Below, piece by piece: positions 32,455 to 43,300 of a stretch of DNA of 64,000 bases. The stretch covers positions 620,001 through 684,000 of the forward strand of contig NW_026570239.1 of the NCBI RefSeq assembly GCF_019649055.1, read 5' to 3'. Position 1 is the first letter of the stretch, and every line of letters begins with the position of its first letter. The position numbers were made by a program, and so were the translations under genes. The notes beneath the pieces are model-generated. The model saw only the letters and a program-made list of their open reading frames with translations, was not told the DNA's origin and did no database searches. This DNA comes from Paramacrobiotus metropolitanus. Taxonomy: Eukaryota; Tardigrada; Eutardigrada; Parachela; Macrobiotidae.

Positions 32455-34875
32455 TCATCAGCTAACGCCGAAAATGGATTATTGTCCGGTGGGGGTGATC
32501 CCGATGTGGGACGCACCCGCTCATCTACTGAGCTAGTACTCCGTCGTCTATTAGGCGAATTAGGTTCGCTTCCTGACTGACTACCGCGACGCTGGTAAAA
32601 ATCGGCGGCATATCGCCGATTACCAGTGTCGGGATCATGATAGGCCAGATAGGTCGGATTTTCACTGCGCGGCTTATCGCGGAACTGGCAGTCACGAAAG
32701 TAATGGCCACACAAGTCACAGTGCTGACAATACATCAGCACTTTTCCATTGCGCAGAGTTTTCTGCCGACACGGTGTTCGATCAGTTGTTTCCTGTATTT
32801 TACTGGCATTGTTTGCCCACTGTTCTTTACGAGACGGCGTGCGGCCAACGCGATTGCCGCCGTTATCGTTACGGTTGTCATTATTATAATTTTTGGGGCG
32901 GTTTCCGCCATAATTCGATTTTCCACTGTTTTTACTGGCCGGCCGCGGCGGGCTGGCGGCCGCTGCTGCATATGATTTTGGTTCTACATGTGCCGTTCGC
33001 ACATGGACTACTTCGGTTTCTCTATCCTGCTTACGTCGGGTATTCCCGACTGGAATGACGTATTTCTCCGGGTTATTCGAAGATAAATACCGAATAATCT
33101 CCAGAAACTGCTCCGGAGTTAATGGTCTCATAATTTCGATCTTATCGTGCAGTTTCTCGTGGGTTTTCAACCCTTTTACCAAGAAGTTTTACGACTTGTT
33201 CTGGTGAGCCATTAAATCCCGCGCGATCGCGCAATGTCATCATTGACTGATAGTATGTTTCCAGTGTCTCTTGACCTGGTTTATACGTGCGGTTTGCTAA
33301 TTCAGCTAACGCATTTACTGCTCTTTTCGAGTCGCCAAAGCGGGCGATTAATTGTTTCTTCCACTCTTGATACGTAGTCGGCGGCGTTGTCGACGTAATT
33401 AGGCCATTGTACCAAATAATGGCATCATCTTTAAGGCAATAAGCCAGTTCCGTTATCTTTCTCTCGTCGGTTATCCAGCGATTCGCGGTGTTGCCGCGTG
33501 TTCGAATTTAATAATAAATGAGTCAATGTCCTCCTTACTACCATTGTAGTTGGGACGTGGTACGGGTTGGCGCATCACTTCAACCAAATCTGATTTTCTT
33601 ACAGGGCTTACTGTCCTGCTTTGTATGATGCTAGCTCGCTGAATTTCTTCCCGCAAAATACTGCGGATATATTGCTGTTTATCAGCACTCGGCCTTTCCT
33701 GAGAATTACTCTCGGCATTTGCCGAGGGTGTGTATTGTACACGGGATGGCTGCGTTTCTGTATTAGTGGCATATGCCCTACTGAGCGGTCGCTCTTCATA
33801 TTCCACACCTTGTGGGTTCATCTGTCGATCGTATAGTTTTCGATAATCGGCTGCTAAAGAGTTCAATTTCCCAGTTAGGGTTTTATGATTCGTGTTACTC
33901 TCTTCTAGCATGGATTGTAAGTGTACTATCTCGCCCGATTTGTGGAAATTATCCACCTTTACTTTTTGGTTTTGTTTCCACAGCTGGTCTAATGTGGTAT
34001 CTTTCTCAACAATTTGCTGATTTGCCTCTAAATACTGGCTACGAAGTTGAGTATTCGCTTTGCGATTCTCATTAATTTATTCGCGAGCTCGGCGATTTTG
34101 CATCCTTTTCTATAACTACAGCGCGTAGCTCGATTACCACTTGTTCGACTTTTTTGAATGAGCCATGTGCATGATTATATTGGCCTTTATGATGTTCTAC
34201 TTCCTGTTCGGCTGCTTCCAGCCTTTTCCGCAGATCTCCAGTCAATGACTGATTTGCCGAAATTGTTTCGGTCGCCTGTTTCAATTCGGCCATGTATGGG
34301 CCGGTTACCGGCTTTGCCGCTGAATTCAATAATTCATTTAAATTAGTGGTGTACGATTGCGTTTTACGCAAGGTACTGGGTACCACAGTCACCGGTTCTT
34401 CTTCTTCCGTACTTACGGATTTATTTAACTCGCTTTCGGCTAAATTGGAAAACGACGCCGTAGGGGCCGTCGATTCCGTCGTACTATCTGACCGTTCTGG
34501 CGCAGCTGCGCGTTCTTCTTCCCGATTGTCGGGATTATTCTTAGGTCGGTTTGCATCGGGTGTCAATGGCCTAAAGAACAGTTGTTCTGGTGGCTGCATT
34601 AAATCAAGGAGATTATCTCCTTGATCCATTACTTCCGCTCGTCGCGGTTTACGGGGGTTCTTTTCCAGTACCTCGTGGGTAATTGACACTCCTGCTTCTT
34701 TTAACTGTTGCGCTTTACTGCGCGTTACTTTGTCTGTTTCGCTCGTGCCAGCCTTTGCCGGTTCGTCGGTTATCCCCTTCAGGACTTTACTTGCTGATTT
34801 CAGTACGTCTTCCACACCTTGTTTCAGCCTATCAATGGCTGGTTGCTTCTTTGACGGTGAACGATGTATTGGCAT
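32433..34875 (-). pseudogene. gag: Ty3-type gag with capsid and zinc knuckle (broken)
   Basis: ATG at 34875 ('MPIHRSPSKKQPAIDRL'). The N-terminal third is charged and then forms a long coiled-coil-like stretch ('RLEAAEQEVEHHKGQYNHA' and onward). A capsid-like region at about 33520-33190 contains 'KITELAYCLKDDAIIWYN', 'WKKQLIARFGDS' and 'ETLETYYQSMMTLRDRAGF', the pattern of the retrotransposon gag capsid family. The C-terminal part has 'CQHCDLCGHYFRDC', a CX2CX4HX4C zinc knuckle. Frameshifts near 34073, 33478 and 33182 break it into four pieces. It is followed by pol in the -1 frame. Confidence 0.85.
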
Positions 34876-35772
34876 TATGCCGATTACGGTACTATTTACT
34901 TCATCGAATTCAATAAAGGTTAAACAGTAATAATTATGATCGAATTCTAAGCTTATTTTACGATTCTTGCTGCTGTATGATATATTACCGCTGCATTGCA
35001 GCCTGAAAGTTATTCGGCAAGAAAATTGGCCTGGACGGCTATGAATAGCCTGCTCCGTGCAATTCTATTGAACTGCCTTGCAGCCTGCTCTGCACAAAGG
35101 ACGGATATCGCTGATAAGTATCGGCTAGCGCGTTGACTTAACGTTCAAGAGGAAATGGGGAAATTCTTTTATCGGAACCGTCGTTCCGTCACGATTAACA
35201 TATCGTCAATATATCCTACCAATGGGTCAACGATAATAATTATCTTTATTCCTGACATGGCAAGGAAATAAAATCAATCAATTTGGAACGATCGTTCCGT
35301 TATAAAAGAATATTATCCAGATAATCTATCTGTATATCGAATACCATGATTTTAACTACTTTGTGGTCTACCACAATGACTAAAACGTTATTTATTTTAG
35401 TACCAAATATACATCATCGCAATAAGAATTTTGAAGGTCAGTTAGGAACTAATCCCTCTCGTTGTGATCAAGAAATAGTTCAGGAATTAATCCTTTTAAA
35501 GTAGAAATTTCCTACTATGCGGGCATAATGCCTACCACGATTTGTGTTCCGAGGTTCTTCTCCGTGCTGACGACCGCACGCCTTCCGAATCAGCGTTGCT
35601 CCGTGCTTCTGCTATGGGGGGACCCTCTACTGCTCGTTGGTCGGGGGAAACTGATCCGAGACTTCACTGGCAGACTGAGGTCTCCACTGAAGAAAGGAAG
35701 ACTTCCACGTTACGGCGCATTCAGTAAAACGCCGTTATCGAGTGCAAAACTTAGGGAATGACAGGGAACTTA
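34876..35772. other. 5' leader of the 15-kb Ty3 element
   Basis: About 900 bases without a gene. A perfect 14-bp palindrome GGAACGATCGTTCC lies at 35285-35298, with related GGAACCGTCGTTCC near 35176. Confidence 0.6.
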
Positions 35773-35786
35773 GGGCATCTCCACCA
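35773..35786 (-). promoter_or_regulatory. primer binding site (Ala tRNA type)
   Basis: Minus strand TGGTGGAGATGCCC directly follows the 5' LTR. Its complement ends GGCATCTCCACCA, which from memory is the 3' end of an animal tRNA-Ala(UGC). Confidence 0.6.
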
Positions 35787-36093
35787 TCTCGGAGTGGCGC
35801 CTGCGCTGCTCAGGAAAAAGAACAACAAAACGACATCTCTTCAAGAAATATCTTTATTTCGATAGAAATAAACAAACAAATCATCATCAAAACACAAATC
35901 TCATGAAAGGGCATGAAATCATCAGAAGGCTAAAGGAATCGATGTTGTCGATCCCGATGCTGGCACTCGACTGGACTGGATGGAGCACGCGGTTAATCTG
36001 CGTGTGTAATGGCCAATGGCGAGCCGATGGTGAGGCGAATGTGCCGAGTTGAGCCATCGCTCAATCCTGTGCTTTATGCACGGCACTCTGGCA
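35787..36093 (-). repeat. 5' LTR of the 15-kb Ty3 element
   Basis: 307 bp, near-identical to 21005-21310 (differences seen: one A-run length, one C/T, one A/G near the tip). Confidence 0.93.
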
Positions 36094-36365
36094 CTGGTGT
36101 CATCCTGTTCTGTGATGGCATTCCACAGGGGACTGACACGGCGATATAACGGCCGCTCGTTCGTCCCGAAAACGGACGTAATCTCCCGCCATAGCTCGGT
36201 TGGCAATGCTGCTGCCATTTCGCTCGACAAATCTTCTGGCGCCGCAGGCAGGGGAAAGTCGATACCAAACAGGAATTTGGGTGGTGTCCAATGGCCCTCG
36301 CACAAGGTCCATCCGGTTTGTAAGCGACGTGCCATCTGGGCCTTGGCCGTTTCATTTACCCGGTC
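36094..36365 (-). pseudogene. alpha exon B, 5' part (F-box-like)
   Basis: Starts after a CATTAG acceptor with 'DRVNETAKAQMARRLQTGW'. Contains 'LPTELWREITSVFG' and 'RPLYRRVSPLWNAI', an F-box-like pattern (Leu-Pro, Ile, Trp spacing), and is cut at 'DDTS' by the Ty3 insertion. Confidence 0.8.
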
Positions 36366-36900
36366 CTAATGATTAAATACAAAAAGCCCAGTCACATCTG
36401 GCCACACCGCAATCCAAATTCCGAGGAACAACATTACATAATCATATGCGGAAGCAGCTGGCCCGCCGACGCCATTAAAATGCAGCTGTACTAAGACGTT
36501 CAGCTTTTATATTGTGTGAAATTTAAAAACTGGAAAATGGAGTATATAAATACTACTGTAGTATACGTAAATATTTAATTAATAATTAAAGGTATCAATA
36601 GTTCTAGAGAAAAAAATAGTAGTTTTTGTGGATCTCTCATATAAGCTTGTACAGACTGTATCTGTAGAACGATAATAATTATCGGTTAACCATGATTGAA
36701 AAATCTTTAAGTGTCTACAATGCGGGGAATCCCTTTCCTGGATGTCGAAAATGCTGCAAACCGCGAAACATAAATTTAGAAGTTCACCCCAATGACCCTT
36801 TCAATTTGCAACAAAGGCTACGGCAGTGAGTTAAAAATATAATGTTGTTTCATATTTAAAGTACCAGACAACTTAAAATGATTAATCGGACAGAGCGTAC

Positions 36901-37628
36901 CAGCTCATCTTCTGTTAAAGGCGTCGGTTTCGCGGGTGGAAAGATGTCCTGAATATATAGCAAGCTCCCGTTTTGCACACAGGTAGGATACGCGGGGCGA
37001 GCGCGCGCTGACATCAGCACCTCGACCCAGAGACTCCACAATGCCGGCTGCAGCGGCTGGCCCGTGCGGTACTCCCGAGGGAGGGCACACGCCCGCGTGG
37101 CGAAATGCTCCGTTCGAACAATACGCGGAACCCCATCGCGGCTTGCTAAGCGGACCCCACAAGCGCTGACGAATTTGATTACCGCCCTTTTTGACTGGCA
37201 GTCTCATCCAGCGTAATTCGGATCAGGGCGTATTTATTCCAGAGGACGCGGCGCATCATAAACACCATCGGATACCATGTCCAGGGGCGGTCGACCGCCG
37301 TCCGCGAAAGAACTTGAAAGGTGGGCGGTGACATGGGCTGGCTCAGGGCTGCGCCATACTCCCCGTCCCAGTCTCGGAAGGGAGCGTAACGCTGAAGCCG
37401 GGAGCTGAGACAGTGCAACGCATTTTTACAATCGACAAACTGTGAGCGTCGCCCGGGCACGCCGAAATCCACGAGCAGACCGTTGTGGATGGTGTTGATA
37501 ACCAGACCGCGCTCGAGGAGACCGTTGGCATTCTCCACATCCACCGCGTTCCATTGGTAGATGTCGCTTGTAGGATAAATCTCACAGAAAATCATCGAGT
37601 CCAACGATCGGCTTACGTTGCTTACCAT
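36901..37628 (-). pseudogene. alpha exon A, frameshifted
   Basis: ATG at 37628 and GTACGC donor after 36901. Reads 'MVSNVSRSL', 'DIYQWNAVDVENANGLLERG', then loses frame near 37160 after 'LDETASQK' and resumes as 'AVIKFVSACGVRLA' to 'PLTEDEL'. The length of 728 bp against 723 in beta and gamma reflects a 5-bp net insertion. Confidence 0.8.
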
Positions 37629-38624
37629 TGCCGCGTTTAAAAAAAATATTAATAGGCTCTGTTATACTTACGTTGCAGCTGCGACTTGGGAAGTTGTCAT
37701 ATAAAACAACTTTTACAATTTCTAAAACAATGATATCAGTATTTTTCGACTCTGCTTTGCGCTGCAGGCTGTTCTGTAAAAATCAAACCGGAACTTAACG
37801 ATAAAGCGACGGAGTTATTGGCAGCTATTATATCGATAAACCTGCGGTGAGTAGCGTCCCATGCGGGATTTTTACATAATACTTTATCGCGACTTGACTG
37901 TGTTTCCTCGCGATGAGAAAGCGATGCCATGCCCTGCTGCTCACTAATGATACCCCGCTGAGCTCCACCGCAACTGACCAGATTTCAGTGAGAAGATGGG
38001 TGAATATCACATTATTCAGTAAGCCCTTTCCAGTCCATTCAAAGTTCACACTCCGATGATCAAGACAGCTACTTGTCAGGGTTGTCTACGGTCTATGCTT
38101 TGTCTTTACCCTTTTATATATGTCTGTGCTCCTCATTAGTCACTTTGCTGAGAGGCGCTGTTATTAGGTAACAGGTAACTCACTGGTAAAAATGAATGGA
38201 TCCTGACGGTTACTAATCAGCTGTTGCCTGACCAGGAGCAAGAAGGTGAGTGGGTATAAATTATAGCCAAATTATTGCCATTCTATAGGGTTGGCAATGC
38301 CGTAATACGCCTGGACATCCAGCGCTCGGTATAAAAGGCAGTCAAACGTTAACAGGATAACGCTGCCTTTAGGGTAACATTTGGCCATAACAACTGTGGA
38401 GTTTATGAAGCCACATAAAACTGCTCAGTTTACAAGTTGTCAGCCAAATTGAGCCAATGCTACGGATTAACATGGGGACACGGATAGAAAGTTGATATTA
38501 ACACTTGATATTCAGATAAATGCGATTGTGCAGCTGTTACTGAGCTGTAGCAATGTCGAACTGACATGCACTCGTCCCGGTTTGTTAAAATTATCACCAC
38601 GATAAAACCAAAAAAAATAATTTT
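37629..38624. other. intergenic between alpha and beta
   Basis: About 1 kb separating the alpha start from the beta stop. No recognisable gene; several chance frames. Any alpha promoter should lie just above 37628, but no element stands out. Confidence 0.45.
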
Positions 38625-41177
38625 TCAGCAATCCATAGGCGCTTCCAGGTGCATGTGAAATGGTCCGGGGTCCGTGTCTGTTCGCCACGGCATGGCCAGG
38701 TTAAGCGCCCACAATGTCAGTGCCGACAACGTCGTCATATCTAAACAGCACAACTCATGGTCCGCCCAGCTGGACTTCCCACGGTACTGATTTGCCGGGC
38801 GAGGGTCGCTGCACTGGTATGTCAGCAAAATCTGCAAAGAACCCCTTTCGCTTATCGCTTCACCACAAAATAGCTCGAAAAGTTACTCTTCTAATGGTGC
38901 CGCAGTCCGTTGACATGTCGTTAAACTGCGCCTCCCACGCAATCCACCGGGCCAACGCCGGCACATCCAGCGGAATCCACCACAAGTGCCGTTCCAGCAG
39001 GTCATACAAATCCATCTGCGTCATCAACACTTGTGTGGCGTGGATTGCGGTGACGTCATGCGCTACAGTCAACCAGGTGTGTTCGCCGCCGATACCGGAA
39101 AAACAGCAGTTACGCCAGATGATGCACTCCACGGCGGCTGCAGCGTCGACACACGCGATGGCAAACATTATCACCTCCGTCGCAAGGCGGTCAGCGCCCA
39201 TGTCCCAGCGACAGCGATTGGCCACCACCTGTATCAAAAAGCGTGGGCGGATGGCGAGCGACAACATAATTATTTCGCGAAATTATCACCATCAGTATAA
39301 GTTATGGACTTATGGAATGCGAAAACTACATGAACAATTTAGTACCAGTTTTCAATTGAATAATTTTAATTAAATTATCAATGACAAGAATGTGTTGTAC
39401 GCCTCAAAACATTAGTGGGCAAAGAAAATTAGTTTTTTTATGATTTTAAATTGAATTTTCAAGATAGTGCTTTTCTGCATTACAAATTTTACCTTGCGCC
39501 CGAAACAGTGAATTAGTCAGACCCCTGAACTGCCGGGCGGCGGGCTGCACAATCTGCATTACGAATTTTAAGTACTGCACGTTACCTGCAACTTTTTCTG
39601 CCGGTTACCGCGTTGCTGGTACACGACGCTGAGCAGGCACATGCAGTCGCTGAATTCCTGCAGCCTCCAGCGCAGTTTGGCGTTGGATATGACGACCACG
39701 TCCGTGGCGACGGTTAAGTACCGGATGATGCCCATGCCTACCGAACAGGCTGTCGTGCCGGCGTTATCGAATGTGAGCATCAGGTGGGTACTGAGGTCAT
39801 CCTGTTGAATGACCGCGTTCCACTGCCGGCAGACCCGGCGGTATAATGGCCGCTCATTTGTACCAAAACAGGAGAGAATTTCACGCCATTGTGTTGATGG
39901 GAATCCGTTTTGCTCATCTGGCTTTTCGTTCATTTCGCGGGAACGTTTGGCCGGCACGGTACGCGGAGAAAGGTTGATATTGGGCTGCATTTTGGGCGGA
40001 ACCCAGTGGCCTTCGGTGAATGTCCACCCGACCTGTAGACGCCGCGCCAGCTCCGCTTTGGCCGCTTCATGCAGGCGGTTCTGTTAAAACGCTATCATCT
40101 CTTTACCAGTAAAATTACAGCTTAGTATTCGTCATCACCTAAAAAACTAGCGAGAATTCGTGATCACCGTGCCCGGGTTGTGCCGAACAGCCAGTCACCA
40201 GCCAGCTACCACAGAAAGGCAGTCTAGTAACACGTTTGAGTGGAGTGTCACTGGACTGCCTTCCATTGGTGGCTGGCTAGTGACTGGCTGCTCTTCACAT
40301 GATCACGATTTCTCGCTTGTTTTTTAGGAGGTCACGAATACTAAGCCTGTCCTCGTATAAAATTTGATAATTTCTAGTGGACTGGGAAAATAAATGCATA
40401 TACACTTCTGAGTAGTTAGTTTTGCTGAACCCGGAATCTCCGGATGCGACGTACCAGTTCAGCATTTGCTAGCGACGGCATTTTCGTGGGCTTGCAACGG
40501 TCTTGGAGATACACCATGCTCTCGTTCATCACACAGATTGGATACACGGAGGAGGCATGCGCCGCCATCAGCGCTTCCTTCCACAAACTCCACAACGCTG
40601 ACTCCACTGGTCGACCTCCCAGATACTCCTGGGGCAGGGCACAATCCCGCCGGACGAAATCCGCTGGGCCCACAGCGCGCGCCGCTTCACCGCGGCACGC
40701 AAGACGGACCACAAAAGCGCTGACATATGTAATAGCAACACTCTTACCCAATTGGATGCGGATGTACGCGTATTTATTCCGCAGGACCCGACGCACCAGG
40801 AACTCAGCCGGGTACCACGTCCAGGGCCGGTCGACGGCCGTCCGGGCGAGGACTTGGAAACCGGCTCGGGAAGCGTCACTGGCCAGCGCGTCTTTGTACT
40901 CCCAGTCCCAGTTATTGGAGGGAGCGAAGCGCTCCTGTCTGGAGCTGAGACAGTGCAGCGCTTTTTTTAGGTCGACACACTCCGAGCGTCGGCCCGGTAC
41001 GCCGAAATCCACGAGCAAACCGTTGTGGATGATGTTGATAACCAGGCCGCGCTCAAGAAGTCCGGTGATGTTCTCCACGTCCACCGCGTTCCACTGATAA
41101 ATGTCGGTGCCGGGATAAATCTCACAGGCTGACGCTGAGTCCGAACAATCAAACGATCGAACTCTGTTGCTGGACAT
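38625..41177 (-). CDS. F-box-like family gene copy beta, four exons, apparently intact
   Basis: Predicted join on the minus strand: A 41177-40455, B 40080-39586, C 39228-38887, D 38831-38625, giving 588 residues. Donors are GTACGT, GTAACG, GTAACT; acceptors AACAG, GATACAG, TTTGCAG; all introns are phase 0. Exon A (241 residues) has 'TDIYQWNAVDVENITGLLERG', 'HNGLLVDFGVPGRRS', 'DRPWTWYP' and 'RPVESALWSLW'. Exon B has an F-box-like helix set 'FPSTQWREILSCFG...YRRVCRQWNAVI', then 'TDVVVISNAK'. Exon C has 'VVANRCRWDMG', 'WRNCCFSGIGGE', 'LLERHLWWIPLDVPAL'. Exon D has 'CSDPRPANQYRGK'. The true start is ATG 41177, not an upstream GTG. F-box proteins select substrates for SCF ubiquitin ligases; that role is inferred from a short motif only. 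The family resembles a tardigrade expansion from memory. Confidence 0.8.
40120..40346. mobile_element. 227-bp hairpin element in a beta intron
   Basis: Arms from 40120 and from 40346 are reverse complements: CTTAGTATTCGT..., CCTAAAAAAC, AGCGAGAA.TCGTGATCA, then CAGCCAGTCACCAGCCAGC. The loop is about 15 bp around 40226-40237. It lies wholly in the intron between exons A and B, so splicing can remove it. Confidence 0.8.
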
Positions 41178-41713
41178 TGTCACATTAACAGCCGGAAATG
41201 TGGTTAACAGACTTTACTGCATTGCATATATGGCACTAATAAATAAGAAACTAAAATTTGGTATCTCCCTAATAATGATAAATGTCTGTTGTTCAAAACG
41301 AAATCTTTCAGAACCCGAACCATCGTCTTCTTATATCCATGTACTCAAGAAGCAGCAGCGCCTGTATGTGAAATTCATATCCAGACGGATAGAAATCACG
41401 ATAATATTATATCAGTTCAGTGCAGCGAATTGTCTGGTCTGTAGTGTTGATTCCCTCAGTTGCGCTACTCTGCTGCAGCTGATGAAAGCCAGTAGAATAA
41501 TGCAGTTTCAGCAGATCAGGGACAATGATAAGAGGGTATTAGTAAGCCCGTTGAAATGACAATAGATGAGAGAGCCAGTGCACTGCTCCAAAGCTGGCCG
41601 GCGCTCAGTATTGCTCTTATTAGGCAGCGGGAAAACAAGATGAGCCGCATGCTTGCACTGAAATCGGATAAGTGTACGGGTGGGACACCGGATAATAAAA
41701 TTAATAGGAAATC
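41178..41713. other. upstream region of beta
   Basis: About 540 bases between the beta start and the next inverted-repeat element. It should hold the beta promoter; I could not point to a TATA box with confidence. A 130-codon plus-strand frame here overlaps the beta start and has no support. Confidence 0.4.
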
Positions 41714-42936
41714 ACTATAGCCACCCCCTTTAGAGCCCTATAGCCACCCCCTTTTTTCATAGCCACCCCTTTTCGCACCCCGTTAATTACAGGCACCCTT
41801 TTTTCAATTAGTTAAATAAGAACACCCTGTTTTCGTTTATTACAGACACCCGTTCCATTGTCCATTTTCAGGAATGTGAGGTTGTGCAAAATCAAGCACC
41901 CGGAAAAATTCCATGTGCCACAATACATCAGCGAGATGGTGGAATTTAAAGAGGAAGTGAAACCGTACAATCTTCGGAAAGGGAATCGGACCATAATCAA
42001 GGCGAAAGCAAAGAAAAAAGTCGGCGAAACAACCTTGGCTTGGAAGCTTAATAAAATGTGGAAATTTTTCGTGGATTCTAATTCTTCTGATATTTTTAGT
42101 GTTCGATCGGTTGGTGCGTTTAAACATGCGTTGTGCAGTGTAAATTTTGTTTAAGCGTGCTGGGAATTTTCTCTATGCAGTTGCTGTTTGGCCAGGTTTA
42201 AAATCCCATGCTAGTATGTCACCCTAGCCGGAAATGGGCTACCTGCTCCACGAAGAAATAATAATAATAATAATGTTATATAAACTTTATATTCACCGAT
42301 GTCAGCGAAATTCATAAAAAATAATTCTGTTATTTATGACGGGATAAATTAGCGACAAATTAACAATATCAACAAAAACGTTTGGATCTTTGGCACGAAT
42401 TTCGCTGAGTAATCTACGTGGTCCTGCATTTCTACAGCTGTTCTGCAACCGCGGTCGGTTATTTCCGCTTTTAATGCGAATGTTTGCGATGTAGTCATCA
42501 CTCAACAGCAACAACTGAGCCCGTCTCATTGCAATGGGCAATTGCCCATTTGAAGTTGTACGGTTGTTATTTTCTTTAGCGACTTCTGGGCTGATAGTTA
42601 ATAATACCACTTTTTTTTTCTCCGCCGAACTTACAGTTAGTCGTCGATTTCTGGAATCTTTTCCATCTTTCCGGAATCAGCGGGTAGTTGTGCCCCACGA
42701 CCTTATCGTTAATCCTTACAACTTTCATACGCGCACTAAACGCATTTATATGTAGATTACAGTATCGAATGTTAATTACGCATAATTATAAATTATAATA
42801 AATGGCAAAAGAGTGTCTATAAAATACAGGGTGTGGTCCTAACAGAAATTAATTAATTTAAAAAGGGTGCCTATAATTAACGGGGTGTGAAAAAGAGGTG
42901 ACTATAAAAAACGGGGGTGTTTGTGGTAGCTATAGT
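41714..42936. mobile_element. inverted-repeat element with ACTATAG tips, 1.22 kb
   Basis: Left arm 41714-41855 and right arm 42810-42936 are reverse complements with TAGCCACCCCC, CACCCCGTTAATTA.AGGCACCC and ACAGACACCC blocks. Tips ACTATAG/CTATAGT are flanked by ATC on each side, a possible 3-bp target duplication. The left arm duplicates its first 25 bases. The interior holds a LINE tail (41858-42275) and a stretch to 42800 with no recognisable gene. A further partial arm copy is at 43076-43190. Confidence 0.75.
41858..42275 (+). pseudogene. LINE 3' end fragment with AAT microsatellite tail
   Basis: Translation gives 'FHVPQYISEM', then 'VKPYNLRKGNRTIIKAKAKK', 'TLAWKLNKMWKFF', 'SVGAFKHALC' and a stop at 42152. 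A 'YNLR' box, a basic stretch, a 'W..L' box and a final 'FK..L' is how the C-terminus of jockey/CR1-like LINE ORF2 often ends. About 100 bases later, after GGAAATGGGCTACCTGCTCC, an (AAT)n run ends the homologous stretch, as expected of a 3' end of such LINEs. It is 5'-truncated. It sits inside the inverted-repeat element. Confidence 0.5.
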
Positions 42937-42942
42937 ATCACC

Positions 42943-43031
42943 GTAGTCTAGCTGAACCTGCCTGCTCTGTATTACACTACCTCCGCTCTTCTCTACTTCT
43001 CTGTCTGTCCCTCCGTTCAGCTAGACTACGG
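42943..43031. repeat. 89-bp hairpin
   Basis: CCGTAGTCTAGCTGAAC and GTTCAGCTAGACTACGG are exact reverse complements, about 55 bp apart, directly beside the right end of the element at 41714-42936. Confidence 0.85.
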
Positions 43032-43075
43032 TATCACCCTAATAAATATCAAGGTGACTAGATAGCCATCTAGTA

Positions 43076-43190
43076 CACCTCCGTTTTTTATAGCCACGCC
43101 TTTTCCGCACCCCGTTAATTATAAGCACTTTTTTATACTTGCTTCATTTGTTTTAAAACACCCAGCTTATTCTAGGCATCCTTTTAGCAG
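43076..43190. repeat. partial arm of the ACTATAG inverted-repeat family
   Basis: CCGTTTTTTATAGCCACGCC and CACCCCGTTAATTATAAGCAC repeat the left-arm sequence of 41714-42936 in the same orientation. No matching second arm is seen downstream. Confidence 0.65.
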
Positions 43191-43196
43191 ATAATC

Positions 43197-43266
43197 ATAT
43201 TTGTTGGCAACGCGATGATACGAGTAACATATATGTTACTCGTATCATCGCGTTGCCAACAAATAT
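43197..43266. repeat. perfect 70-bp palindrome
   Basis: 35 bases (ATATTTGTTGGCAACGCGAT, then GATACGAGTAACATA) are followed immediately by their exact reverse complement, with no spacer. A degenerate half copy (ATTATCGCGTCGCCCAAAAAT) follows at about 43276-43300. Confidence 0.95.
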
Positions 43267-43300
43267 AGTGTCATGTTATTATCGCGTCGCCCAAAAATAT

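Larger units (their letters stand above)
21005..36093 (-). mobile_element. 15.1-kb Ty3-type LTR retrotransposon with a third coding region
   Basis: LTRs at 35787-36093 (5') and 21005-21310 (3'), TG...GA termini as judged from the minus strand, about 99% identical (three differences seen in about 306 bases), 4-bp target duplication CTGG. The primer site is next to the 5' LTR. Gene order on the minus strand is leader, gag (34875-32433), pol with protease-RT-RNase H-integrase (32447-27403), then a roughly 5.2-kb third coding region (27236-22008) and a repeated 3' untranslated stretch. Protease-RT-RNase H-integrase order and pol motifs define Ty3/gypsy. At 15.1 kb it is far longer than the relative at 48627-60089, mostly because of the third region. 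Numerous frameshifts and several stops mean it is no longer functional. Confidence 0.93.
17560..37628 (-). pseudogene. F-box-like family gene copy alpha, split by two LTR elements
   Basis: Exons in transcription order are: A 37628-36901 (ATG at 37628); B 36365-36094 continuing at 21004-20796; C 19927-19583; D 19510-19413 continuing at 17651-17560 (stop). GT donors and AG acceptors at every intron match the intact copies beta and gamma, and introns are phase 0. Exon B is interrupted by the 15.1-kb Ty3 element, exon D by the gag-only LTR element. After removing each insert and one target duplication, exon B becomes 477 bp and exon D 186 bp, both in frame. Exon A is 728 bp, not a multiple of three, because of a frameshift near 37160, so the copy is also dead independently. 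Exon A carries the family's 'QWNAVDV' and 'GLLVDFG' motifs, exon B an F-box-like 'LPTELWREI...PLWNAI' helix pattern. Confidence 0.85.

Noticed and set aside
40444-41097. 217-codon plus-strand open frame
   Set aside because: Antisense to exon A of beta; similar antisense frames occur opposite exon A of gamma and delta, as expected from codon bias.
41167-41559. 130-codon open frame upstream of beta
   Set aside because: No ATG-supported family match; overlaps the beta start on the other strand.
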